Assembly (NCBI RefSeq): GCF_009796825.1
Contig: NZ_CP047030.1
Coordinates: 1,711,501 to 1,775,500, forward strand
From: Algibacter sp. L3A6
Lineage (GTDB): Bacteria; Bacteroidota; Bacteroidia; Flavobacteriales; Flavobacteriaceae
Direction: 5' to 3'
Length of the DNA: 64,000 nt
In this document: piece after piece, positions 33,679-42,675 of the stretch
How positions within the stretch are numbered: the stretch's first letter is position 1
Layout of the letters: each line of letters begins with the position of its first letter
The notes under the pieces: generated by a model
Database searches by the model: none
What the model was told of the DNA's origin: nothing
The model's input: the letters and a program-made list of their open reading frames with translations, nothing else
Position numbers and translations under genes: made by a program

Positions 33679-36672
33679 ATGTATTTAAATTGTCATTCAT
33701 ATTTCAGCTTGCGTTATGGGACAATAAGCCCCGAAAAACTACTTGCCATTTCTGCGGAATATGGCTTTAAAACTATGGCGCTAACCGATATTAATAACAC
33801 ATCGGCGTGTTTAGATTTTGTTCGGTTATCCGAAAAATATAAAATAAAACCAGTATTGGGTGTAGATTTTAGAAATGGCGCAGAACAAAAATTTATACTC
33901 CTTGCTAGGAGCAACAAGGGGTTCTATAATATTAATAATTATTTGTCCACTTTTTTGCATGATGCTAGTTTAGTAATCCCAGATTGTGCTCCTCAATTAG
34001 ACGATACATTTGTTATTTATCCTTATAAACAAGATGGAAGTTTCAACTTAAAAAAACATGAGTTTTTAGGTGTAAAGCTACAAGATTTAAATAAACTTAA
34101 GTTTTCTAAACAGAAAAAAGACGTCTCTAAATTAGTGGTTTTACAATCGGTTTCTTTTGAAAATAAAAAAGGATTTAACACCCACCGTTTGTTGCGTGCA
34201 ATAGATAATAATACGTTGTTAAGTAAGTTGTCAAAAAGTGAGGAAGGTTTAGAAACCGATGTTATGCTTTCTGCTAATAAATTGCACGATGTTTACAGAG
34301 AATTCCCTGAGCTTATAAAAAACACTAAAGCTATTTTAAGCCGATGTTCTATAAATTTCGATTTCTCGAAAAGCATACCTAACAATCAAAAATCGTATAC
34401 TAAGAGTGAGGATTTAGATTATAAATTGCTCGAAAGACTTGCCTATAGTGGTTTGGCGTATCGTTATCAAAACCCAGATGATGTTATCTTTAATCGAATA
34501 AAAAAAGAGTTAAGCATTATTAAAGAGAAGCAGTTTGTGTCTTATTTTTTAATGAATTGGAAAATTTTAAAATACGCCAGAAGTAAAAATTATTATTATG
34601 TAGGTAGAGGTAGTGGCGCCAATAGTATTGTTGCGTATTTATTGCGAATTACGGATGTTGACCCCGTAGAACTCGATTTGTACTTTGAACGTTTTATAAA
34701 TCTATACCGAAAGAATCCGCCGGATTTTGACATTGATTTTTCTTGGACCGATCGGGATGATATTACACAATTCATTTTTAAAACATTTAAAAACACCGCG
34801 CTTTTAGCAGTTTACAATACGTTTAAATTTAAAGCGTCGGTACGTGAATTAGGTAAGGTTTTCGGCTTACCAAAATCGGAAATAGATATGCTTAGCAAAG
34901 GCCGCTACAATATTGAAGCCTTAGATAAACTATCAAAATTAGTACTTGTTTACAGCGAATATATTCAGGGGTTTCCTAATTATTTGGGAATTCATGCTAG
35001 TGGAATTATTATTTCAGAAAAGCCTATTCATTATTATACGGCAACATTTTTTCCGCCGAAAGGCTTTGCTACCACACATTTTGATATGGTAGTTGCTGAA
35101 GATATTGGGCTTTATAAATTCGATATATTAAGCCAACGTGGTTTAGGAAAAATTAAAGACACCGTAGATATTGTAAAATATAATCATCCAGAAAAAGAAC
35201 CTATTGATATTCATGATATTAAAGGTTTTAAGACGGATGAAAATATTAAGCATATTTTGCGACACGCTCAGGCCATTGGGTGTTTTTATGTTGAATCGCC
35301 TGCTATGCGTATGTTACTTAAAAAACTTCAGGTTGATAACTATTTGGGGTTAGTAGCTGCGAGTTCTATTATTCGTCCTGGAGTTGCTAAATCGGGTATG
35401 ATGCGCGAATATATATTGCGTTATCGCGATCCGGAACGTTGTAAGCAAGCACACCCCGTTTTGCTTAGTATTATGCCCGAAACCTATGGCGTTATGGTAT
35501 ACCAAGAAGATGTTATTAAAGTGGCGCATTATTTTGGAGGTTTAACTTTAGCTGAAGCTGATAAATTACGACGCGGTATGTCGGGTAAGTTTAGATCTCG
35601 TGATGAATTTCTATCTGTGAAAAACCTTTTTTTTAGCAATTGTAGACAAAAAGGAGAGCCAGAACATTTAATTGAAGAGATTTGGAAACAAATTGAAAGC
35701 TTTGCTGGTTATGCATTTGCAAAGGGACACTCGGCATCTTATGCGGTAGAAAGTTACCAAAGTTTGTTTTTAAAAGCCTATTTCCCGTTGGAATATATGG
35801 TGGCTACTATTAATAATTTTGGTGGTTTTTATAGCACAGAACTTTATGTGCACGAGGCTAGAATGCATGGTGGTATTATTGAGGCACCTTGTGTTAACAC
35901 AAGTTTTAATGAAACTATTATTATTGGTAAACATATTTATTTAGGTTTTATGTTTTTGCATGGTTTGGAAGTAAAAACTATTAAGAAATTACTTTTAGAC
36001 CGAGAGGAACATGGTGCGTTTAAAAATCTAGACGATTTTGTTGAGCGTCTAAGTATATCTGTAGAGCAAACCGCTATTCTAATTAAAATAAATGCGTTTC
36101 GGTTTACGGGTGTTAATAAGCGCGAATTACTTTGGGAAGCTCATTTAAAAATAAGTAAAACAGTGGTGCAAGAACATGCTATTAATTTGTTTGAAACTAA
36201 ACGTATAGATTACAAAACGCCAGAATTGCCAAGTTCGGCTTTGGAAGATGCTTTTGATGCTTTAGAGCTTTTAGGCTTTACGCTTTGCAATCCGTTTGGT
36301 TTGTTGGAGCAAACCGCTGTACAACCTTTAAGAGCATTGCAACTTCCAAAATTTAAAAATCGCAATATTTCTATTGAAGGTTATTTGGTGACAACAAAGA
36401 ACACGGTAACATCTAGCGGTAAATACATGCATTTTGGAACGTTTTTAGATTACGATGGGCATTTTATTGATACCGTTCATTTTCCGCCTGTGGCAAGTAA
36501 ATACCCTTTTAGAGGTAAGGGGATTTATACTATTACTGGTAAGGTGATAGAGGAATTCGATTGTATAACTATTGAAGTTGTTACTATGGAAAAACTTGCT
36601 GTTATTCAAGATCCACGTTATAGCGATCCGCCACCTAAGTTTATAACAAATACTAACCGACGGATAGGTTAG
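33679..36672 (+). CDS. DNA polymerase III alpha subunit, error-prone DnaE2/ImuC-like
   Basis: A C-family DNA polymerase of 997 residues from ATG 33679 (MYLNCHSYFSLRYG), clearly shorter than replicative DnaE. The N-terminal PHP domain has N-C-H where active PHP domains have H-x-H, so it is probably inactive. The palm holds the catalytic Asp pair in PPDFDIDFSW and the third Asp in GLYKFDILSQRGLGKI. Other motifs are YYVGRGSGANSIVAYLLRITDVDP, HASGIIISEKP, and EVYQED-type GVMVYQEDVIKVAHYFGG. A C-terminal OB-fold follows (GYLVTTKNTVTSSGKYMHFG). The divergent S24 repressor and nearby umuD-like gene suggest damage-induced translesion synthesis. No ImuB or DinB gene is in the window. Confidence 0.9.
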   Translation: MYLNCHSYFSLRYGTISPEKLLAISAEYGFKTMALTDINNTSACLDFVRLSEKYKIKPVLGVDFRNGAEQKFILLARSNKGFYNINNYLSTFLHDASLVIPDCAPQLDDTFVIYPYKQDGSFNLKKHEFLGVKLQDLNKLKFSKQKKDVSKLVVLQSVSFENKKGFNTHRLLRAIDNNTLLSKLSKSEEGLETDVMLSANKLHDVYREFPELIKNTKAILSRCSINFDFSKSIPNNQKSYTKSEDLDYKLLERLAYSGLAYRYQNPDDVIFNRIKKELSIIKEKQFVSYFLMNWKILKYARSKNYYYVGRGSGANSIVAYLLRITDVDPVELDLYFERFINLYRKNPPDFDIDFSWTDRDDITQFIFKTFKNTALLAVYNTFKFKASVRELGKVFGLPKSEIDMLSKGRYNIEALDKLSKLVLVYSEYIQGFPNYLGIHASGIIISEKPIHYYTATFFPPKGFATTHFDMVVAEDIGLYKFDILSQRGLGKIKDTVDIVKYNHPEKEPIDIHDIKGFKTDENIKHILRHAQAIGCFYVESPAMRMLLKKLQVDNYLGLVAASSIIRPGVAKSGMMREYILRYRDPERCKQAHPVLLSIMPETYGVMVYQEDVIKVAHYFGGLTLAEADKLRRGMSGKFRSRDEFLSVKNLFFSNCRQKGEPEHLIEEIWKQIESFAGYAFAKGHSASYAVESYQSLFLKAYFPLEYMVATINNFGGFYSTELYVHEARMHGGIIEAPCVNTSFNETIIIGKHIYLGFMFLHGLEVKTIKKLLLDREEHGAFKNLDDFVERLSISVEQTAILIKINAFRFTGVNKRELLWEAHLKISKTVVQEHAINLFETKRIDYKTPELPSSALEDAFDALELLGFTLCNPFGLLEQTAVQPLRALQLPKFKNRNISIEGYLVTTKNTVTSSGKYMHFGTFLDYDGHFIDTVHFPPVASKYPFRGKGIYTITGKVIEEFDCITIEVVTMEKLAVIQDPRYSDPPPKFITNTNRRIG

Positions 36673-36682
36673 TGTATAAAAT

Positions 36683-36714
36683 CAAAAAAGGCTATTCTTT
36701 TTAAGAATAGCCTT
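36683..36714 (-). terminator. Terminator of the lipocalin-OmpA operon
   Basis: A 12-bp stem AAGGCTATTCTT / AAGAATAGCCTT with a 3-nt loop. The run of six A on the plus strand just before it gives a T tract for minus-strand transcripts. The gene at 36745 (minus) ends 30 bp away. It may also stop the converging plus-strand polymerase transcript, although that side lacks a good T run. Confidence 0.8.
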
Positions 36715-36744
36715 AATATTATTGATTCGTCTAAAAAAATTAGC

Positions 36745-37449
36745 TTATTGTCCAGCTTCAGTTTTAGCATCATCAATCATTTTTTCGTTCGGTAAAATTG
36801 CAATATTTACCCTTCTATTTTTTGCACGACCTTCTGCTGTAGTATTATCATGTGTTGGTTGTGCTTCTCCAAACCAGTTGGTTGTGAAACGACTACGACT
36901 TAAACCTTTACTTAAAAAATAATCGGTAACAGCAGTTGCTCTATTTTTAGAAAGTGTCATGTTTAACTCTTCACTACCAACACTATCTGTATGGCCTACA
37001 ACCAATACGTTAGTATCTGGGTATTCTTGAAAAACAGCAATTAATTTATTTAAAGTTTCTTGAGAAGCTGCGTTAACATTATACTTTGCTGTATTAAAAT
37101 ATACACCACTATTCTCGTCAAAAGTTACTACAATACCATCGTCTACACGCTCTACTTTAGCGCCAGGAATTTCGTTTTCAATTTGTTGAGCTTGTTTGTC
37201 CATTTTGTTACCAATAAGTACACCAGCACCACCGCCAATAACACCACCAATAACAGCTCCGAGTTCTCCATTACCACCTTTACCAACGTTGTTACCGATA
37301 ATGGCTCCTAAAAGCGCACCACCTGCAGCACCAATAGCTCCACCTTTTTGTTTGTTATTTGCATTTTGTACCGATTTACAACTTGTTACATTTACTGTAA
37401 GTACGAGTGCTAATAGAATTAATCCGATTTTATTAAATATTGTTTTCAT
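36745..37449 (-). CDS. OmpA family lipoprotein with glycine-zipper segment
   Basis: A 234-residue lipoprotein (MKTIFNKIGLILLALVLTVNVTSC, lipobox Cys24). A glycine-zipper region of about 60 residues follows (GGAIGAAGGALLGAIIG, LGAVIGGVIGGGAGVLIG). The C-terminal OmpA/MotB peptidoglycan-binding domain has VLVVGHTDSVGSEELNMTLSK, NRATAVTDYFLSKG and EGRAKNRRVNIAI; these carry the usual Asp and Arg that hold diaminopimelate. It probably ties the outer membrane to peptidoglycan. It starts 9 bp after the lipocalin-like gene, so the two form an operon. Confidence 0.93.
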   Translation of the reverse strand: MKTIFNKIGLILLALVLTVNVTSCKSVQNANNKQKGGAIGAAGGALLGAIIGNNVGKGGNGELGAVIGGVIGGGAGVLIGNKMDKQAQQIENEIPGAKVERVDDGIVVTFDENSGVYFNTAKYNVNAASQETLNKLIAVFQEYPDTNVLVVGHTDSVGSEELNMTLSKNRATAVTDYFLSKGLSRSRFTTNWFGEAQPTHDNTTAEGRAKNRRVNIAILPNEKMIDDAKTEAGQ

Positions 37450-37458
37450 CTGTATGTT

Positions 37459-37932
37459 TTATTGTTTTGTAAAATTCATTGTAATTGTAAATGGTTTACC
37501 CTCCACGTTAAGCGTTTGTTGCCATTGCATTGTAGCTTCTGTAAGTTGAGTAAGTTGCATTCTGTAACCGTAGTTGGTTGGCGATTTTCCTTTTTCGTCT
37601 GTAGGTTTCAATAAGAAATCGTACAGATCGGTAGTAGGATCAACTTCTTGAATGGTAAAAATGAAGTTACGAGCACCAATACCACAATTGGTATCGTTAA
37701 TGGTGTAGATTCCTGAATTATTATTCGGGATAAACTGCCAATCACTACCTTCAAAACATGCTTTTGGAGCATCATCTAAGAGAGATACATTATAGGTGCC
37801 TTTTTCACTATAAGAAATAGTACTTAGCGTCCAATTTCCTTTCATTACTTTTTTTGAAGTTCGCACTACTTTTGATGTGCCGCATGAAGCTAAAGTTAAT
37901 GCTAACACTAATAAAATTGCTATTCTTTTCAT
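37459..37932 (-). CDS. Lipocalin-like lipoprotein
   Basis: A 157-residue lipoprotein (MKRIAILLVLALTLASC, Cys17). The mature part begins with a lipocalin-type strand (MKGNWTLSTISYSEKGTYNV) and is beta-rich. Two Cys (ACFEGSDWQFIPNN and DTNCGIGAR) may form a disulfide. It ends with MQWQQTLNVEGKPFTITMNFTK. This matches the lipocalin-like family often encoded beside OmpA-type lipoproteins in Flavobacteriia. Ligand unknown. Confidence 0.8.
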   Translation of the reverse strand: MKRIAILLVLALTLASCGTSKVVRTSKKVMKGNWTLSTISYSEKGTYNVSLLDDAPKACFEGSDWQFIPNNNSGIYTINDTNCGIGARNFIFTIQEVDPTTDLYDFLLKPTDEKGKSPTNYGYRMQLTQLTEATMQWQQTLNVEGKPFTITMNFTKQ

Positions 37933-38150
37933 TTACATGTATTAATTAGGTTTCTATTTGGGTTTAAAAATTATCACTATTTATTGCTTCTCAAAAAAAA
38001 GAAACAATTTGATGTACGCAAGTTAAGACCCCTATGCGGTATAGGTAGTCACTATAAATTATTTTTTTAACGTTATCGGGAATTGAACTTGAGTAAACAC
38101 CAAAAACACGGATGGTTTTCGGTACGAATATTTTTAGGTATTAAGAGTGA

Positions 38151-38312
38151 TTATGCCACTTTTTTAAGCAAGTCGAAACAAGGGCATTTTTTACAACGCT
38201 TATTTTCGCCTTTTTTAAATTTTTTACAACAACTGCTTTTTACTTTATCAGGAAGTTCTACTCCTAATTCACGTAACATTTTAATTGCCTTTTTTTTCTT
38301 TTTTTTGCCCAA
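38151..38312 (-). CDS. Small Lys/Cys-rich protein, hypothetical
   Basis: A very short minus-strand frame. From TTG 38312 it reads 53 residues beginning LGKKKKKKAIKMLRELG; from ATG 38279 it is 42 residues. Six-lysine N-terminus, then GVELPDKVKSSCC, KKFKKGENKRC and KKCPCFDLLKKVA, giving the Cys pattern CC-x10-C-x2-C-x-C. This looks like a tiny metal-binding or nucleic-acid-binding protein, and I have an impression that similar small proteins occur in related genomes. A good -7 box (TATTTTTGC) lies on the minus strand at 38361-38353. An opposing plus-strand frame here is Phe-rich noise from the Lys codons. Confidence 0.65.
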   Translation of the reverse strand: MGKKKKKKAIKMLRELGVELPDKVKSSCCKKFKKGENKRCKKCPCFDLLKKVA

Positions 38313-38352
38313 AACAGAATCTGAAATTTAAGAGATATCAAATTTATCTTGG

Positions 38353-38361
38353 GCAAAAATA
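38353..38361 (-). promoter_or_regulatory. Candidate promoter of the small Cys-rich gene
   Basis: TATTTTTGC on the minus strand fits TAnnTTTG. It lies 41 bp upstream of the TTG start at 38312 and downstream of the ferritin stop, which supports independent expression of the small gene. Confidence 0.5.
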
Positions 38362-38400
38362 ACTATTTTTATTAAATCTAAATAAGATTAAATGTTAAAA

Positions 38401-38919
38401 TTATTGCAAACCATCTGCAGATGCGGAAGTTACAGTTAAGTTTTCTATATCGCGATCAAAAAGATACAATCCACCTTTATCATCTCCAATAAGGTTTATC
38501 TTGTCTAAAATGGTGCGAGCTACAGCTTCTTCTTCTATTTGCTCAGCAACATACCACTGTAAAAAGTTGTGTGATGCATAATCTCTTTCTTCTAAGCTAA
38601 TATGGACTAAATCGTTTATACTTTGAGATACAAATACTTCGTGCTCGAACAATTTCTCGAACATTTCTTTAAATGAAGTAAAAGTTACGTTAGGTGCCGA
38701 TAATTCCGAAATTTTTGCATGACCACCACGCTCGTTCACAAACTTTACGAGTTTTAACATGTGTTCGCGCTCTTCATCAGATTGTGCATACATAAAGTTT
38801 GCAACCCCTTCTAAACCTTTAACTTCGGCCCAACAGGCCATTGCTAAATATATTTGAGAAGATTCTGCTTCTATTTTTATTTGATTGTTTAATGCTTTTT
38901 CTATAGCTTTTGATAACAT
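38401..38919 (-). CDS. ftnA: Non-heme ferritin
   Basis: Iron-storage protein of 172 residues forming a 24-subunit cage. Ferroxidase ligands are visible: Glu in NQIKIEAESSQIYLAMACW, E-x-x-H in DEEREHMLKLVKFVNERGG, and later E/Q in VAEQIEEEAVARTILDKINLIG. Length and motifs fit bacterial FtnA and not the heme-type bacterioferritin, since no heme-binding Met is obvious. It lies 35 bp downstream of metG but is probably a separate unit. Confidence 0.95.
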   Translation of the reverse strand: MLSKAIEKALNNQIKIEAESSQIYLAMACWAEVKGLEGVANFMYAQSDEEREHMLKLVKFVNERGGHAKISELSAPNVTFTSFKEMFEKLFEHEVFVSQSINDLVHISLEERDYASHNFLQWYVAEQIEEEAVARTILDKINLIGDDKGGLYLFDRDIENLTVTSASADGLQ

Positions 38920-38954
38920 AGGTCTTGTTTTTTTATAAAGTTAGTAAATTCTGT

Positions 38955-41021
38955 TTAACTTATAGTTAATCCGTTGGCAACATTATCTGTATCGGGATTT
39001 ACAAATACAAGTTTTCCATCTTCACTTTCCGTCATTAAAATCATGCCTTCACTTTCTACACCGCGTAAGGCTCTTGGTGCTAGATTTACCAAAACAGTAA
39101 CACGTTTGCCTACAACCTCTTCCGGCGTAAAGCTTTCTGCAATACCAGAAACAATAGTTCTAACATCAATACCTGTATCTACTTTTAAAACTAAAAGTTT
39201 TTTAGCTTTCGGCATTTTTTCAGCTTCTATAATGGTACCAACACGCATATCAAGTTTAGTGAAATCATCAAAGTTTATAGTGTCCTTTTGTGGTTCTACT
39301 ACTTTATTTGCTGCTTCGTTAGCTTTTTTACTAGCTTCTAGTTTATCAAGTTGTTTTTGAATTGTTTCATCTTCTACTTTAGAAAATAATAATTCAGCTT
39401 CACCAATTTTATGACCTGCAGGAAGTAATACCTCTTTTATAGCAACTTCTTTCCAAGTAGTTTCTGTTCCTAAGGCAGTATGGTTTAATATGTTTTTTAA
39501 TTTAGTTGAAGTAAACGGTAAAAATGGCTCACTTAAAGTTGCTAATGCCGATGCTATTTGTAATGCTACATACATAATAGTTTTTGTGCGTTCTGCATCA
39601 ACTTTAATTACTTTCCAAGGTTCTGCATCGGCTAAGTATTTGTTTCCTAAACGTGCTAAATTCATTAACTCTTGGCTAGCTTCTCTAAAACGGTAACGCT
39701 CTATTGAACTTGCAATAACATCTGGATATGCTTTTATGGTAGCTAAAGTTTCTTCGTCTACTTGTTCAAATGCTGAAGGCGTAGGCACAGCACCTTCGTA
39801 ATATTTGTTAGTTAAAACAACAACACGGTTTATAAAGTTTCCGAAAATGGCAACTAACTCGTTGTTGTTTCTTGCCTGAAAATCTTTCCAAGTAAAATCG
39901 TTATCCTTAGTTTCTGGAGCATTTGCTGTTAATACATAACGTAAAACATCTTGTTGTCCAGGGAAATCTTCTAAATATTCTGGTAACCAAACAGCCCAGT
40001 TTTTAGAAGTTGATAATTTATTACCTTCTAAGTTTAAAAACTCGTTTGCTGGTACATTTTCAGGTAAAATATAAGATCCTTCAGCTTTTAACATCGCCGG
40101 GAAAATAATACAGTGAAATACAATATTATCCTTTCCTATAAAGTGTACTAATTTTGTGTCTTTATCTTTCCAGTATGGTTCCCAATCTTTTCCTTCGCGA
40201 GCAGCCCATTCTTTGGTAGACGAAATATAACCAATTGGTGCGTCGAACCAAACGTAAAGTACTTTACCTTCGCCACCTTCAGCAGGTACAGGAATTCCCC
40301 AATCTAAATCACGGGTTACGGCTCTTGGGCGTAAACCATCGTCTATCCAAGATTTACATTGTCCGTAAACATTAGGTTTCCAGTCTTTTTTATGTCCTTC
40401 AAGAATCCATTCTCTTAAAAAATCCTCATGTTTATCTAGTGGTAAATACCAATGTTTTGTTTGTTTTAAGGTTGGCACATTACCTGTAATAGCCGATTTA
40501 GGATTAATTAAATCGGTAGCATTATGGCTTGTTCCACAGTTTTCACATTGGTCACCGTAACTTTCTTCATTACCACATTTTGGGCAAGTTCCAATCACGA
40601 ATCTATCTGCTAAAAATTGATTTGCAGCAGCATCGTATAATTGTTCCGATGTTTCTTCAATAAATTCACCTTTTGCATCTAAAGTTTTGAAAAACTCCGA
40701 AGCTGTTTCATGATGAATTGGAGCAGAAGTTCTAGAGTAATTATCGTAAGTTATTCCAAAATCTACAAAAGATTTTTTAATAATAGCATGATATTTATCT
40801 ACAATATCTTGAGGTGTTACACCTTCGTTTTTAGCTTTAATAGTAATTGGCACACCATGTTCATCACTTCCGCCAATAAATACAACATCGTTTCCGGTTA
40901 ATCGTAAATAGCGTACATAAATATCTGCAGGCACATAAACACCAGCTAAATGGCCAATGTGTATTGGGCCGTTGGTGTATGGTAAAGCGGTTGTAATGGT
41001 ATATCGTTTTGGTGTGTTCAT
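38955..41021 (-). CDS. metG: Methionyl-tRNA synthetase with C-terminal tRNA-binding domain
   Basis: Class I synthetase for initiator and elongator tRNA-Met, 688 residues. The HIGH motif is intact (PYTNGPIHIGHLAGVY). A zinc-binding insertion has CPKCGNEESYGDQCENCG. The KMSKS loop has the variant NKLSTSKNWAVW. A C-terminal EMAP-II-like OB-fold (DDFTKLDMRVGTIIEAEKMP, VNLAPRALRGVESEGMIL) enhances tRNA binding and dimerisation. I chose ATG 41021; the codon just before it is TTG and is not needed. Confidence 0.97.
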   Translation of the reverse strand: MNTPKRYTITTALPYTNGPIHIGHLAGVYVPADIYVRYLRLTGNDVVFIGGSDEHGVPITIKAKNEGVTPQDIVDKYHAIIKKSFVDFGITYDNYSRTSAPIHHETASEFFKTLDAKGEFIEETSEQLYDAAANQFLADRFVIGTCPKCGNEESYGDQCENCGTSHNATDLINPKSAITGNVPTLKQTKHWYLPLDKHEDFLREWILEGHKKDWKPNVYGQCKSWIDDGLRPRAVTRDLDWGIPVPAEGGEGKVLYVWFDAPIGYISSTKEWAAREGKDWEPYWKDKDTKLVHFIGKDNIVFHCIIFPAMLKAEGSYILPENVPANEFLNLEGNKLSTSKNWAVWLPEYLEDFPGQQDVLRYVLTANAPETKDNDFTWKDFQARNNNELVAIFGNFINRVVVLTNKYYEGAVPTPSAFEQVDEETLATIKAYPDVIASSIERYRFREASQELMNLARLGNKYLADAEPWKVIKVDAERTKTIMYVALQIASALATLSEPFLPFTSTKLKNILNHTALGTETTWKEVAIKEVLLPAGHKIGEAELLFSKVEDETIQKQLDKLEASKKANEAANKVVEPQKDTINFDDFTKLDMRVGTIIEAEKMPKAKKLLVLKVDTGIDVRTIVSGIAESFTPEEVVGKRVTVLVNLAPRALRGVESEGMILMTESEDGKLVFVNPDTDNVANGLTIS

Positions 41022-41170
41022 CAATTTAAAATTATATTATGAGTGTGTTTTTGAAGTTTATCTGTATTAAAATCAACTGTTTGTGTTGAAAAATATATCT
41101 ATTTTATTCGTAAACACAAGTGTTTTTCAAGCCGTAAAAGTAATCAATTTAAGCCCTATTTAGAAAAAAA

Positions 41171-42199
41171 ATGTACATTTACATTATGACACGAATTACA
41201 TTTATTACAATTTTATTTTGTTCCTTTTTTTTCTTCGGAAAAACTACACTATCGGCACAAGAAACACCATTAAAAAACTCTACTAAATTGATACAACCTC
41301 CATATTTAAAAGCAGGCGATACGGTTGCTATTGTTGCACCATCTGGTGTTATAAAAAACGGCGTTAAAGAAATTGAAGCGGCCAAAGCGTTACTTAAAAG
41401 TTGGGGTTTGCATACCATTGTTGGCGAACATGTATTTAGCCAAGCCGATCATTTTGCTGGTACCGATGATGAGCGTTGTGCCGATTTTCAAAATGCTTTA
41501 GATAACCCAACCGTTAGTGCCATTTGGTGTGCTAGAGGTGGTTATGGTACGGTTAGAATTTTGGATAAGCTAGATTACACTAAGTTTAAGCAACACCCAA
41601 AATGGTTAATAGGCTATAGCGATATTACGGCATTGCACAATCAATTTAATAATGAAGGTATAGAAAGCATACACGGTATTATGTGTGTTAGCTTACCTAA
41701 TGATTTGAGTACTATAGCGAAACCAATAGCTACTTTTAAGGCGGCTATTTTCGGGAAGCCATTAAGTTATACGCTCGAAGGTTCTACTTATAACCGAGCG
41801 GGTTCTGTTTCTGCACCTTTAGTTGGTGGTAATTTAACTTTATTACATACCATGTTAGGTTCTAAAACCAGTATTGATACGGACGGAAAAATTCTTTTTA
41901 TAGAAGAAGTAGGTGAGTATAAATACCATATAGATCGTATGTTACAAAGTTTAAAACGTGCAGGGTATTTTGATAACTGCAAAGGTGTTATTATTGGTGG
42001 TATTAGCCGAGTTAGAAAAAACACGACGCCTTGGGGAACTTCTATAGAGCAATTGTTTTTAGATGCTCTTTCAGATTATAATTTCCCAATAGCTTTTAAT
42101 GTGCCTGCGGGACACGAAAGAGATAATCGTGCTTTAATTTTAGGGCGAACAATTGATTTGAACGTTTCTAAAGCAAAATCTACTATAGTTTTTAAGTAA
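41171..42199 (+). CDS. LD-carboxypeptidase (S66 family), exported
   Basis: A serine peptidase that trims the terminal D-Ala of tetrapeptides in peptidoglycan recycling. The 342 residues include an N-terminal signal segment (FITILFCSFFFFGKTTLSAQ), so this copy acts outside the cytoplasm, unlike E. coli LdcA. Family landmarks: YLKAGDTVAIVAPSGVI, WCARGGYGTVRILDKLDY, the nucleophile Ser in LIGYSDITALHN, Glu in LFIEEVGEYKYHIDRML, and His in VPAGHERDNRAL. The ATG at 41171 or 41186 (MTRITFIT) could be used; the second fits a signal peptide better. Confidence 0.92.
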   Translation: MYIYIMTRITFITILFCSFFFFGKTTLSAQETPLKNSTKLIQPPYLKAGDTVAIVAPSGVIKNGVKEIEAAKALLKSWGLHTIVGEHVFSQADHFAGTDDERCADFQNALDNPTVSAIWCARGGYGTVRILDKLDYTKFKQHPKWLIGYSDITALHNQFNNEGIESIHGIMCVSLPNDLSTIAKPIATFKAAIFGKPLSYTLEGSTYNRAGSVSAPLVGGNLTLLHTMLGSKTSIDTDGKILFIEEVGEYKYHIDRMLQSLKRAGYFDNCKGVIIGGISRVRKNTTPWGTSIEQLFLDALSDYNFPIAFNVPAGHERDNRALILGRTIDLNVSKAKSTIVFK

Positions 42200-42376
42200 G
42201 AACGTTCTAGTTTGTTAAGTTTTTTTATTGTAAATGATAGTGTTATACTTTGGTTTTTAGCTTGGTAGTTTAGTTTGACGTTAATAAAGTACCGTCGGCT
42301 AATATTTTGTTGTAATTACGTGATACATTGTAGTTTTACAGACTAATTTTTATGTTTAACCAACAAATTTCTCTCA

Positions 42377-42613
42377 ATGAAAAAATTACAATTATTAAGC
42401 GCAGCAGTAATGCTTTTATTTTCTGTTAATATTATTAATGCAGATACAGTAAAAACAAATTTAAACCTTTTTAATCCTGATGTGCGTAAGTGCTTAATTG
42501 AAGCTTCTGAAAGTGAAGGATGGAAACTAGAAGCTGTTTATACAAATGAACAAGATAAATTAGTTATGGTTTTTGGAAAAGGAACTGAAACTAAAACTTA
42601 TATCGATAAATAA
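42377..42613 (+). CDS. Small secreted protein, hypothetical
   Basis: A 78-residue protein with a clear signal peptide (MKKLQLLSAAVMLLFSVNIINAD) and a mature part of about 55 residues with one Cys (NPDVRKCLIEASESEGWKLE, DKLVMVFGKGTETKTYIDK). I do not recognise the family. It has its own terminator and a 177-bp upstream spacer, so it is expressed alone. Codon use resembles its neighbours. The short charged mature region suggests a periplasmic or secreted accessory protein; nothing more can be said. Confidence 0.75.
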   Translation: MKKLQLLSAAVMLLFSVNIINADTVKTNLNLFNPDVRKCLIEASESEGWKLEAVYTNEQDKLVMVFGKGTETKTYIDK

Positions 42614-42636
42614 TACTTATTGATATCATTAAAATT

Positions 42637-42669
42637 AAAAAGCCAACTATTTAATAGTTGGCTTTTTTT
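42637..42669 (+). terminator. Terminator after the small secreted protein gene
   Basis: Stem AAAAGCCAACTATT / AATAGTTGGCTTTT followed by a T run. It lies 24 bp after the stop and just before the converging DUF1569 gene, so it may serve both directions. Confidence 0.88.
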
Positions 42670-42675
42670 ATGGGT

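Noticed and set aside
38083..38331. 82-residue plus-strand open frame
   Set aside because: Phe-rich and lacking family features; it is the antisense of the Lys-rich small gene at 38151-38312, which has the better promoter and residue pattern.
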